A DNA stretch of 64,000 nucleotides from Erwinia sp. S63 (GTDB lineage Bacteria > Pseudomonadota > Gammaproteobacteria > Enterobacterales > Enterobacteriaceae), in NCBI RefSeq assembly GCF_016625195.1, contig NZ_JACVUP010000005.1:248001-312000 (forward strand). The letters run 5' to 3'. This document shows, piece after piece, positions 56,681 through 64,000 of this stretch (position 1 is the first letter of the stretch; each line of letters begins with the position of its first letter). The notes below the pieces were generated by a model, which saw nothing but the letters and a program-made list of their open reading frames with translations, did not search any database and was not told the origin of the DNA. The translations under genes were made by a program, and so were the position numbers.

Positions 56681-57399
56681 GATGCGGCTCCATTGTGACC
56701 GGAAAATAACCGGGTGAAGTCGGGTAAGGTTTCGCCGCTGCGCTCAAAATGCAGGCTGGCCACGATGTGTTCGAAGTGATGCTGCAGTGCGGCGGTGAGC
56801 GCCGGCAGATCTTTCTGCCGCAATAGATCCACCAGCCGATCGTGATGATCGCATCGACATCCGCGCTGCCATGGCGCGCCATAGGCGGCAATCACTAACG
56901 ATGAGCGCTGCGTTAGCCGGGTAACCATATCCGTCAGCACCTGGTTGCCGGAAATCGCCTGCAGCTGAATATGAAAGGCCGCCGAGAGGCGGATCGCCGC
57001 CGCACCATCATGCTGTTCGTGTGCCTGCTGCTCTTCCTCGATTAATGTGCTCAGGGCAGCAAGATGCGGAGGTTGAACATGCGTCAGCACCGCCGGCAAA
57101 TTGGCGCACTCGAGTAAGCTGCGTGTGGCGAAGATATCGCGTGCCTCATCAACGCCCGGCGTGGCCACTTGTGCACCACGTCTGGGCGACAAGGTGATCA
57201 TTTGCACCGCCGCGAGGCGTTGTAGCACCTTGCGAATGCCGGTACGGCTCACACCAAAGACTTCTGATAGTGCCTCTTCTGGCAATTTGGTGCCGGGTGG
57301 CAACTGATGTTCCACAATGGCGGTGAGTAATGCCTGATAGATGGGTTCGTCGCGATCATTCAGATCGGCAGCCGTTTTCTGGCCTGTTTCGCTCTTCAT
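56677..57399 (-). CDS. hpxS: GntR/FCD-family regulator HpxS
   Basis: A 240-residue regulator with an N-terminal winged helix (about 15-80, LSEVFGVSRTGIRKVLQRLA) and a C-terminal all-helical FCD domain (about 90-225). The ATG at 57399 has GGAG upstream. It is divergent from the permease hpxP, and two GTATAC palindromes lie between them, so it probably controls both transcripts. Confidence 0.88.
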   Translation of the reverse strand: MKSETGQKTAADLNDRDEPIYQALLTAIVEHQLPPGTKLPEEALSEVFGVSRTGIRKVLQRLAAVQMITLSPRRGAQVATPGVDEARDIFATRSLLECANLPAVLTHVQPPHLAALSTLIEEEQQAHEQHDGAAAIRLSAAFHIQLQAISGNQVLTDMVTRLTQRSSLVIAAYGAPWQRGCRCDHHDRLVDLLRQKDLPALTAALQHHFEHIVASLHFERSGETLPDFTRLFSGHNGAAS

Positions 57400-57433
57400 T
57401 ACCTGCTCCGGTAAGTGTCTGTGCACAGCACAT

Positions 57434-57464
57434 CGTATACGTGAAATTAATTTTTTGTATACAA
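57434..57464. promoter_or_regulatory. Twin GTATAC operators between hpxS and hpxP
   Basis: TCGTATACGT (core 57434-57441) and TTGTATACAA (57455-57464) are palindromes with centres 22 bases apart, about two helical turns. TTGTATACAA is a common site for GntR/FCD regulators, so HpxS is the likely ligand. Confidence 0.7.
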
Positions 57465-57544
57465 GAAATCAATTCTGGCCTGGATCCTGCAATACCGTTT
57501 CACGCTGTGATTATTTTTCCCATGTTGTTAGAGGAGCAGGTTTC

Positions 57545-59038
57545 ATGCCAAATCATTCTGAAGTGACCTCCGGGGTGGCCTCTGGAGCCAACGCCCACTA
57601 CAGTCCACGCCTGTGTAATGAAGATCTGGCGCCAACGCGCGACCAGAACTGGTCGTGGTATAACATTTTCTCTTTCTGGATGTCGGATGTGCACAGCATG
57701 GGCGGCTATGTAGTCGCCGCCAGCTTCTTTACGCTGGGTCTGGCGAGCTGGCAGGTGCTGCTTTGTCTGCTGGTAGGTATCTGCATCGTGCAGCTGTGTG
57801 CCAACCTCGTCGCCAAACCGAGCCAGATGGCGGGCGTGCCTTATGCGGTGATTTCACGTCAGGCATTTGGTGTCTTTGGCGCCAATATTCCTGCGGTGAT
57901 TCGCGGCCTGATCGCTTTCGCGTGGTACGGTATTCAAACTTATTTAGCGGCTAACGCGCTGATGCTGGTGCTGCTGAAGTTCTTCCCTTCACTGAGCGGC
58001 ATGACACAGAGCAGCTGGCTGGGGTTGTCTCAACTCGGCTGGTGCTGCTTCGGCGTGATGTGGTTTCTGCAGGCGATGGTGTTCTGGCACGGCATGAGCG
58101 CGATTAAACGCTTTATTGATGTGGCGGGCCCGGCAGTTTACGTGGTGATGGTGGCGCTGGCGGGTTGGATTGTATACAAAACCGGCTTTGACGGCATCTC
58201 CTTCACCCTGGCCAGTAAGCAGCTGAGCACCGGTGAGCAGACCTGGCAGATGATCACCGCCACCGCATTAGTGGTCTCTTATTTCTCCGGTCCACTGCTC
58301 AACTTTGGTGACTTCTCTCGCTACGGCAAAAGCATGGGCGAAATCCGCCGTGGTAACCGCTGGGGCCTGCCGTTTAACTTCCTGCTGTTCTCGATTGTCA
58401 CTGTGGTGATCGTGTCAGGTACCCAATCGCTGTTCGGCCGCATGATTACCGATCCAATTGAGACCGTTAGTATGGTTGGCAACGATGTGGCGGTGGCGAT
58501 TGGGCTGCTGACCATGATTATCGCCACCATTGGTATCAACATCGTGGCGAACTTTGTTTCTCCAGCATTCGACTTCTCTAACTGCTCACCGCAGAAAATC
58601 AGTTTCCGTACCGGTGGGATGATTGCAGCCGTGGGTTCCGTGCTGCTGACGCCGTGGAATCTGTTCCAGTCACCGGAATTGATTCACTACACGCTGGATG
58701 TGCTGGGCTCCTTTATCGGCCCGCTGTTTGGCATTCTGGTGGCCGATTTCTATCTGATTAAGCGCAGCAAGGTTTACGTGGACGACCTGTTTGATGATAC
58801 GCCGAAAGGACGCTATTGGTATCGCGGTGGCTTCAACCCGAAGGCGATTGCCGCACTGCTGCCGTCGGTGGGTATTTGCCTGGTGATCAGCTTTATTCCT
58901 TCACTGCATGCCGTGGCAAACTTCAGCTGGTTTATTGGTGTGGCATTAGGCGCCGGCTGTTACCGCTGGCTGGCACGCGCCGATCGTGAAGTCTCATTGG
59001 GCACCTATCGTCAGGAAGTGGCGGTGCAGAAGGATTGA
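57545..59038 (+). CDS. hpxP: NCS1-family allantoin/nucleobase permease HpxP
   Basis: A 497-residue symporter with about twelve hydrophobic segments. NEDLAPTRDQNWSWYNIFSFW and the following SDVHSMGGYVVAAS are typical NCS1 N-terminal sequence, and AGVPYAVISRQAFGVFGANIP follows. GAGGAG lies eight bases before the ATG; the long in-frame extension overlaps hpxS and the operators. The substrate is probably allantoin, given hpxSAB, but a purine base is possible. Confidence 0.88.
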   Translation: MPNHSEVTSGVASGANAHYSPRLCNEDLAPTRDQNWSWYNIFSFWMSDVHSMGGYVVAASFFTLGLASWQVLLCLLVGICIVQLCANLVAKPSQMAGVPYAVISRQAFGVFGANIPAVIRGLIAFAWYGIQTYLAANALMLVLLKFFPSLSGMTQSSWLGLSQLGWCCFGVMWFLQAMVFWHGMSAIKRFIDVAGPAVYVVMVALAGWIVYKTGFDGISFTLASKQLSTGEQTWQMITATALVVSYFSGPLLNFGDFSRYGKSMGEIRRGNRWGLPFNFLLFSIVTVVIVSGTQSLFGRMITDPIETVSMVGNDVAVAIGLLTMIIATIGINIVANFVSPAFDFSNCSPQKISFRTGGMIAAVGSVLLTPWNLFQSPELIHYTLDVLGSFIGPLFGILVADFYLIKRSKVYVDDLFDDTPKGRYWYRGGFNPKAIAALLPSVGICLVISFIPSLHAVANFSWFIGVALGAGCYRWLARADREVSLGTYRQEVAVQKD

Positions 59039-59080
59039 TGGGTTTTCAGGTTGGCGCTGATGCCAGCCTGAAAAAGCAAA

Positions 59081-59110
59081 AAGCCGATGCATTTCTGCAT
59101 CGGCTTCTTT
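59081..59110. terminator. Terminator between hpxP and tRNA-Asp (convergent)
   Basis: Eleven-base-pair stem AAGCCGATGCA / TGCATCGGCTT (59081-59106), loop TTTC, with T-rich flanks on both strands. Confidence 0.9.
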
Positions 59111-59116
59111 AATGAT

Positions 59117-59193
59117 TGGCGGAACGGACGGGGCTCGAACCCGCGACCCCCTGCGTGACAGGCAGGTATTCTAACCAACTGAACTACCGCTCC
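59117..59193 (-). tRNA. aspV: tRNA-Asp (anticodon GUC)
   Basis: A 77-base tRNA reading leftward from GGAGCGGTAGTTCAG to CCGTTCCGCCA; anticodon stem and loop CTGCCTGTCACGCAG carries GTC, and the CCA end is encoded. It is nearly identical to E. coli aspV and occupies its position beside dnaQ. Confidence 0.97.
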
Positions 59194-59223
59194 GCGCTTT
59201 GTTCCCCGTCGAGAACGAGGCGA

Positions 59224-59252
59224 ATATTAATGGCAGCCTTATGAACCGTCAA
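59224..59252 (-). promoter_or_regulatory. Promoter of tRNA-Asp
   Basis: On the minus strand TTGACG (59252-59247), 17 bases, TAATAT (59229-59224), followed by TCGCCTC, a G+C-rich discriminator of the kind found at stringently controlled stable-RNA promoters. Confidence 0.85.
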
Positions 59253-59327
59253 TGCTTTTTCTGAGGGAATGAATCGTTTGCCGATTTTTTCAGCTTTACG
59301 TTGCTTTTCCACGCAAAATCAGTCCAT

Positions 59328-60059
59328 TCAGGCACGCCACAGGCAGCTACCGCCCTTCTTCAACACTAAATCCAGACGGCTTTCATGTGCGATAATCTCA
59401 TCATCGCTGGCATTGACCACGCGTAATCCTGAACTTGGACGCACGATGCGCTGAATGTTATCGCCAGTATTTTGGCTGCTCTGATCGCCTTCCGCCGAGA
59501 AAGCCAGCGAAGTTTGCCCGCCCGTCATCATCAGGAACACTTCAGCCAGAATTTCGGCATCGAGCAATGCGCCGTGCAGCGTACGTTTGCTGTTGTCGAT
59601 TTCGTAGCGATTACACAGTGCATCGAGGCTATTGCGCTTGCCTGGATACATTTTACGCGCCATCGCCAGGCTATCTGTCACCTGACAGAAGGTGTCGGTT
59701 TTGCCGATACCGCGCTTAAGCATGCCAAACTCATAATCCATAAAGCCGATATCGAACGACGCGTTATGGATCACCAGCTCTGCACCACGGATGTATTCGA
59801 GGAATTCATCGGCGATGTCTGCAAACATCGGCTTATCGGCAAGAAACTCATCGGCAATACCGTGTACGCCGAAAGCTTCCGGATCCACCAGCCGATCGGG
59901 CTTGAGATACATATGGAAGTTGTTGCCGGTCAGGCGACGGTTAATCACCTCAACCGCACCGATTTCAATGATGCGATGTCCTTCATAGTGCACACCGATC
60001 ATGTTCATGCCGGTGGTTTCGGTATCGAGGACGATCTGGCGGTTATTTGCAGTGCTCAT
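59328..60059 (-). CDS. dnaQ: DNA polymerase III epsilon subunit DnaQ
   Basis: The proofreading 3'-5' exonuclease of the replicative polymerase. The 243-residue product has ExoI IVLDTETTGMN, ExoII IHNASFDIGFMDYE and ExoIII HGALLDAEILAEVF, with the C-terminal part that binds the alpha subunit. It is divergent from rnhA with a 53-base gap, as in E. coli. Confidence 0.97.
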   Translation of the reverse strand: MSTANNRQIVLDTETTGMNMIGVHYEGHRIIEIGAVEVINRRLTGNNFHMYLKPDRLVDPEAFGVHGIADEFLADKPMFADIADEFLEYIRGAELVIHNASFDIGFMDYEFGMLKRGIGKTDTFCQVTDSLAMARKMYPGKRNSLDALCNRYEIDNSKRTLHGALLDAEILAEVFLMMTGGQTSLAFSAEGDQSSQNTGDNIQRIVRPSSGLRVVNASDDEIIAHESRLDLVLKKGGSCLWRA

Positions 60060-60112
60060 AGGACTCGTTTTATGTCAGACTTGGCGTTTTGTCAGAAGGA
60101 AGTCTACCAGAG

Positions 60113-60580
60113 ATGCGCAAACAGGTAGAAATATTCACCGATGGATCCTGCCTGGGCAATCCCGGCCCCGGCGGTTACGGCGCCATTTTACGTTATGGCC
60201 CACACGAAAAAGAGTTCAGCGCCGGTTATCGACTCACGACAAACAACCGCATGGAAATGATGGCGGCGATTGTGGCGTTAGAAGCGTTAACTCAGCCCTG
60301 CGAAGTGGTGCTCAGCACCGACAGTCAATATGTGCGCCAGGGCATCACCAGTTGGATCCATAACTGGAAAAAGCGCGGCTGGAAAACAGCCGATAAAAAG
60401 CCGGTGAAAAATGTCGATCTCTGGAAGAGACTCGATCTCGCGCTCAGCCACCATGAAATCAAGTGGGAATGGGTAAAAGGGCACGCCGGTCACCCGGAAA
60501 ACGAGCGCTGCGACGAACTGGCGCGCAGCGCAGCTGGTCATCCGACGCAGGATGATGTCGGCTATCAGGTCGAATCCTGA
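60113..60580 (+). CDS. rnhA: Ribonuclease HI
   Basis: Degrades RNA in RNA-DNA hybrids. The 155-residue product has the E. coli length; the catalytic residues are in [17 protein letters not shown] (Asp), [13 protein letters not shown] (Glu), [10 protein letters not shown] (Asp) and ENERCDELA (Asp). An upstream TTG at 60089 lacks a ribosome-binding site. The end overlaps yafS by 16 bases. Confidence 0.97.
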   Translation: MRKQVEIFTDGSCLGNPGPGGYGAILRYGPHEKEFSAGYRLTTNNRMEMMAAIVALEALTQPCEVVLSTDSQYVRQGITSWIHNWKKRGWKTADKKPVKNVDLWKRLDLALSHHEIKWEWVKGHAGHPENERCDELARSAAGHPTQDDVGYQVES

Positions 60581-61299
60581 TCCTTCACTTCACGAAATTG
60601 CCGGGTGGCATTCACCGTTTGTCTGACCTGCGCTTTGTTTAGGCTCTTCTTCGCCTTGGTGGGCGTTAACGGGAATGTCCGTTTACGTGCCACCACAATG
60701 TTCAGACATCCCAGCGCGGGCAGGTGCGCACTGATCACCTTGCCGCCCTGCCGATGCCACGGCACCACCTGAAAACGGGTGCGATAAACCACTTCATAGT
60801 TGAGCAAGCTGAGCCAATCGAGCAAACGGACCTGGCTGAACATGCGCCCACTCCATGGTGCACGGGCATGTAAACCCGGAATACCTTTGCTGATCCCGAG
60901 CAGACTGAACGGGTTGAACCCGCTAATAATCATCCAGCCATCATCAATCAAGACCCGGTCCACTTCTCGTAACACGCGATGGGGATCCTGACTCCACGCC
61001 AGAGTATGCGCCATCAGACAGGCATCAATCGATTTCGCTTCAAAGGGTAATTGCGTGGGATTGGCGATCACCTGCAAGTCATCGCCCTCAATGCCCACAT
61101 TCACCTGATGCGATATGGCACACTGACGGGTGTTGATTTCTGCGCTGAGGCTGCCAAGTTTAAGCATATGAAAGCCATACAGCTTTCCAAGGTAGGGCTG
61201 TAACTGCTGTGTGAGTGCATCGCGAAAATAGTCTCCCCATGGCATATCGCGCCAGGAGCGCGGCGCAGTCAGAATTTGGCGTGTTTTTGCTGGCTTCAT
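60565..61299 (-). CDS. yafS: Putative SAM-dependent methyltransferase YafS
   Basis: A 244-residue class I methyltransferase-like protein. [20 protein letters not shown] is the typical post-II region and [17 protein letters not shown] the later strand; the SAM glycine loop is degenerate. Substrate unknown. Conserved neighbour of rnhA and gloB. Confidence 0.92.
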   Translation of the reverse strand: MKPAKTRQILTAPRSWRDMPWGDYFRDALTQQLQPYLGKLYGFHMLKLGSLSAEINTRQCAISHQVNVGIEGDDLQVIANPTQLPFEAKSIDACLMAHTLAWSQDPHRVLREVDRVLIDDGWMIISGFNPFSLLGISKGIPGLHARAPWSGRMFSQVRLLDWLSLLNYEVVYRTRFQVVPWHRQGGKVISAHLPALGCLNIVVARKRTFPLTPTKAKKSLNKAQVRQTVNATRQFREVKDQDST

Positions 61300-61339
61300 G
61301 CTCTACCATCATCCTTTTTCTACGACCTGAGAGGTGTTT

Positions 61340-62095
61340 ATGAATCTTACCAGTATTCCCGCGTTGCAGGATAACTACATCTGGACACTGACGGACGATG
61401 ATAAAAACTGTCTGATCGTCGATCCCGGCGAGGCTCAGCCGGTGCTGGATAAAATCAGAGTCAACAAGTGGCAACCCGTGGCCATTTTACTCACGCATCA
61501 TCATTACGATCATGTCGGCGGTGTCGCAGAACTGTTGCAGCACTATCCCGATTTGGTGGTTTATGGACCCGAAGAAACCGCGGATAAGGGGGCAAAACAC
61601 ATCGTCGCTGAGAATGATGAATTTACCCTGCTTGGGCTAGATTTCCGTGTCATCGCAACACCCGGACACACTTTAGGACATATCTCATATTTCAGTTCAC
61701 CTTATCTTTTCTGTGGTGACACGATGTTTTCTGGCGGCTGTGGAAGATTATTTGAAGGCACAGCTGAGCAGATGTTTGATTCATTTCAAAAGCTTAACCA
61801 ACTCCCTGCGGACACCCTGATTTGCTGCGCTCATGAGTACACTTTATCCAATATGAAGTTTGCTGCGGCTATTCTGCCCCACGACCCGAAAATTTTGGCA
61901 AGGTATCAGCAAATTAAGGACTTACGTGCAGAAAATCGCATTACTTTGCCAACAAAACTGGCACTTGAGCGGGAAATAAATTTATTTCTCCGTACGCAAG
62001 ATGCTGATTTACAAAAGGCTTTGGGGACTAATGTTGCTTCCTCCCCGTTATGGCAAACTTTCGCCGATCTACGCGAGAAGAAAGACCGTTTTTGA
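61340..62095 (+). CDS. gloB: Glyoxalase II (hydroxyacylglutathione hydrolase)
   Basis: Hydrolyses S-lactoylglutathione, finishing methylglyoxal detoxification. The 251-residue metallo-beta-lactamase-fold protein has the metal motif [10 protein letters not shown] and [13 protein letters not shown] and [21 protein letters not shown] precedes the ATG at 61340; a GTG two codons earlier is unlikely. Confidence 0.96.
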   Translation: MNLTSIPALQDNYIWTLTDDDKNCLIVDPGEAQPVLDKIRVNKWQPVAILLTHHHYDHVGGVAELLQHYPDLVVYGPEETADKGAKHIVAENDEFTLLGLDFRVIATPGHTLGHISYFSSPYLFCGDTMFSGGCGRLFEGTAEQMFDSFQKLNQLPADTLICCAHEYTLSNMKFAAAILPHDPKILARYQQIKDLRAENRITLPTKLALEREINLFLRTQDADLQKALGTNVASSPLWQTFADLREKKDRF

Positions 62096-62166
62096 TATTT
62101 CTGGTTGTGTTGTGTGTACCCCTAACGTATAGTTGCTCGTCTTTTAAGCGAACTATTGACACACAC

Positions 62167-63537
62167 ATGAAGGCTAAAGCGATCTTACTCGCCTCAGTCT
62201 TGCTGGTAGGATGTCAGGCATCAAGGAATGACGCCAATATCCCCGTACAGCATGCACAGAGCCTGTCTTCAGCTGGTCAAGGTGAAAATGGAAAGTACGG
62301 AGATCAATTATTATCGCAGCGATGGCAGGATGATGGAACAAGCCTCGCAGAAGATACCGATCTCTGGAATCACATTAGTGACGAGTTGAAGATGGGGATT
62401 CCGGAAAACCCCCGGATCCGCGAACAAAAAACAAAGTTTTTAAGAAATAAGAGCTATCTCCACGATGTAACATTACGGGCAGAGCCGTACATGTACTGGA
62501 TTGTCGAGCAGATACAGAAACGTAAAATGCCGATGGAACTGGTACTGCTACCCATAGTGGAGAGCGCTTTTGACCCACATGCAACATCTTCTGCGAATGC
62601 CGCTGGCATCTGGCAGATTGTTGCACAAACGGGCAAAAACTATGGTTTGAAACAGAACCAATGGTACGACGGACGCCGCGATGTAGTGGCCTCGACCAAA
62701 GTTGCGCTGGATATGATGCAGCGTCTTAACGGTATGTTTGACGGTGACTGGTTGTTAACAGTGGCCGCCTATAACAGCGGTGAAGGACGTGTGTTGAAAG
62801 CGATGAAACAGAATAAGGCGCGCGGTAAGCCGACTGACTTCTGGCATTTATCGTTACCACGCGAAACCACGGTCTATGTACCTAAGATGTTGGCCTTGAG
62901 TGAAATCCTCAAGAACAACAAGCAGTACGGTATCAAGTTGCCGACCCCGAACGAAAGCCGTGCCCTGGCACGTGTGGAAGTGGGACAGCAAATTGAACTG
63001 ACGCAGGCCGCAGATATGGCCGGCATGTCGCTCAACAAGTTGAAGAGCTTCAATGCGGGTTATAAAAACGGCACTACTGCGCCAAACGGACCGCACTATA
63101 TTATGGTGCCTAAGTCCAACGTTGCTAAGCTGCGCAATTCACTGGCATCCGGTGACATTGCATCCGTGCAGCCTGTTGAAATGGCGAAAGTCAGTGCAGC
63201 AGGAAACAACTACACGGTACGCAGAGGCGACACCTTGTCAGCAATTGCTAACAAGCTTGGCGTCAGCGTCAGTGCACTGAAACAGCAGAACAACTTGCGT
63301 AGTGCTTCAGTTCACATCGGTCAGAAATTGACTGTTGGCGGTAAAGCAACGCAGTTGGCGGATAACGGCAACAGCATCACCTACCGTGTACGTAAGGGTG
63401 ATTCTTTTGCCAGTATTGCAAAACGTCATGGTGTGAACACCCAGGATGTTATGCGCTGGAACAGTGACGCTAAAGACATTCAGCCGGGCGATAAGCTCAC
63501 GCTGTTTGTTAAGAATAGCGCAACACCTGATACCTAA
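62167..63537 (+). CDS. mltD: Membrane-bound lytic transglycosylase D
   Basis: A lipoprotein that cleaves peptidoglycan glycan strands. The 456-residue product has the lipobox LLVGC, the SLT domain with the catalytic glutamate in LLPIVESAFDPHATSSANAAG (cited in part: LPIVESAFDPHATSSANA), and two C-terminal LysM repeats (YTVRRGDTLSAIANKLG and YRVRKGDSFASIAKRHG). The ATG at 62167 gives the expected signal peptide; the longer frame overlaps gloB. Confidence 0.96.
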   Translation: MKAKAILLASVLLVGCQASRNDANIPVQHAQSLSSAGQGENGKYGDQLLSQRWQDDGTSLAEDTDLWNHISDELKMGIPENPRIREQKTKFLRNKSYLHDVTLRAEPYMYWIVEQIQKRKMPMELVLLPIVESAFDPHATSSANAAGIWQIVAQTGKNYGLKQNQWYDGRRDVVASTKVALDMMQRLNGMFDGDWLLTVAAYNSGEGRVLKAMKQNKARGKPTDFWHLSLPRETTVYVPKMLALSEILKNNKQYGIKLPTPNESRALARVEVGQQIELTQAADMAGMSLNKLKSFNAGYKNGTTAPNGPHYIMVPKSNVAKLRNSLASGDIASVQPVEMAKVSAAGNNYTVRRGDTLSAIANKLGVSVSALKQQNNLRSASVHIGQKLTVGGKATQLADNGNSITYRVRKGDSFASIAKRHGVNTQDVMRWNSDAKDIQPGDKLTLFVKNSATPDT

Positions 63538-63544
63538 TGCGCCG

Positions 63545-63575
63545 AAAAGGCTGACTTTTGTCAGCCTTTTTCATT
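63545..63575 (+). terminator. mltD terminator
   Basis: Stem AAAAGGCTGA (63545-63554) / TCAGCCTTTT (63561-63570) followed by T-rich sequence. Confidence 0.9.
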
Positions 63576-63646
63576 TTCTGCTGCCCATAACCCCTTTCGC
63601 AGACTCCCTTCAGCCTATTTTTTACTCACCTGTCTGACAGATGGTA

Positions 63647-64000
63647 TTAACGCCCAATGGGATACGTTGAATTGAACTCAACCAGCAGTGGGTTGTGATC
63701 AGAGGCGCGTGTAACCAGCACAGAAGCTTCGCTAACTTTCATATCACGGTAGAAGACAAAATCTAACGGACGGCCAAATGCTTTACGGCGATGGTCATCC
63801 GTGAAATTCACTTCCTGCAATGCCATCTCGTCGGCAAAGCGATACAGCGCGTTCATGCGCTGGCGGCTCCAGGCATTGAAATCGCCGGCCATGATCACCG
63901 GCCCGCGATGATGCTGAATCTGTTCGCCAATCGGCCCAAGTTGCTTGCTATAGACATCCACACCCAGGCTGAAATTCACCGCGTGAATGTTGACCACCAT
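63647..64000 (-). CDS. yafD: YafD, endonuclease/exonuclease/phosphatase family, C-terminal part
   Basis: The last 117 codons of a gene that begins beyond the right edge. [24 protein letters not shown] and the terminal [12 protein letters not shown] are EEP-superfamily catalytic motifs (Asp, Asn, His). Position beside mltD matches E. coli yafD. Its biochemical role is not established. Confidence 0.9.
   Translation of the reverse strand: MVVNIHAVNFSLGVDVYSKQLGPIGEQIQHHRGPVIMAGDFNAWSRQRMNALYRFADEMALQEVNFTDDHRRKAFGRPLDFVFYRDMKVSEASVLVTRASDHNPLLVEFNSTYPIGR

Noticed and set aside
60089-60112. TTG start for rnhA eight codons upstream
   Set aside because: No Shine-Dalgarno in front of it, and the ATG at 60113 gives exactly the E. 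coli length.

Overview
The window is a chromosomal segment of an enterobacterium, most likely Erwiniaceae and Pantoea-like. The evidence is the gene content and protein similarity to E. coli and Klebsiella orthologues recalled from memory, an AmsF/WceF-type tailspike protein, and an exopolysaccharide-type locus. From proA to the right edge the backbone is the E. coli 4-6 min region in conserved order: proA-proB-phoE-crl-frsA-gpt-pepD ... dinB-dpaA-yafJ-gmhA-fadE ... yafV ... tRNA-Asp-dnaQ-rnhA-yafS-gloB-mltD-yafD. Accessory blocks interrupt it. The species cannot be fixed from sequence reading alone.

Layout. 0-6.2 kb: a partial small protein resembling the YmgB/AriR family, dbpA, cheV and a methyl-accepting chemotaxis receptor (both with sigma-28 promoters), and the serine transporter gene sdaC. 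6.6-10.4 kb: a leftward operon of glycosyltransferase, Wzx-type flippase and glycosyltransferase, behind a JUMPstart/ops element and a candidate RcsAB box, so probably RfaH- and Rcs-controlled surface polysaccharide. 11.1-15.9 kb: a reduced lambdoid element, all on the minus strand: CI-like repressor with repeated operators, a pL-type promoter, a boxA/boxB nut site, an N antiterminator resembling that of P22, lysozyme, holin, two overlapping spanin genes and a tailspike-like protein. It has no integrase, replication, capsid or tail genes. 16.2-24.1 kb: proline synthesis, porin with Pho box, crl, frsA, gpt, pepD. 24.4-28.0 kb: an inserted CUT2 sugar-type ABC transporter with a possible MetJ site.

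28.2-34.3 kb: SOS polymerase dinB (LexA box), dpaA, yafJ, gmhA and fadE (FadR-like site). 34.4-40.7 kb: a full methionine salvage set, mtnKA and mtnBCD plus mtnE-yafV, with MetJ operators in the two divergent promoter regions; mtnE (glutamine transaminase) and yafV (omega-amidase) overlap and form a metabolic couple. 40.7-41.5 kb: a HigBA-type toxin-antitoxin module with its promoter wrapped in two palindromes. 41.5-43.7 kb: katG. 43.9-59.0 kb: a purine-ureide (hpx) island covering hydroxyisourate to oxamate: an eight-gene leftward operon (ABC importer, hpxJ, hpxK, uraD, uraH), the regulator hpxU divergent from hpxWXYZ, and hpxS-hpxA-hpxB divergent from the permease hpxP. Purine oxidation to urate, urate oxidase and an oxamate-producing transcarbamylase are not in the window. 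59.1-64.0 kb: tRNA-Asp, dnaQ, rnhA, yafS, gloB, mltD and the 3' part of yafD.

The most unusual item is the 4.8-kb repressor-N-nut-lysis-tailspike unit. As drawn, N antitermination would let one promoter drive cell lysis and release of a polysaccharide-binding or -cleaving protein without making phage particles. No CRISPR array, insertion sequence or rRNA operon was seen.
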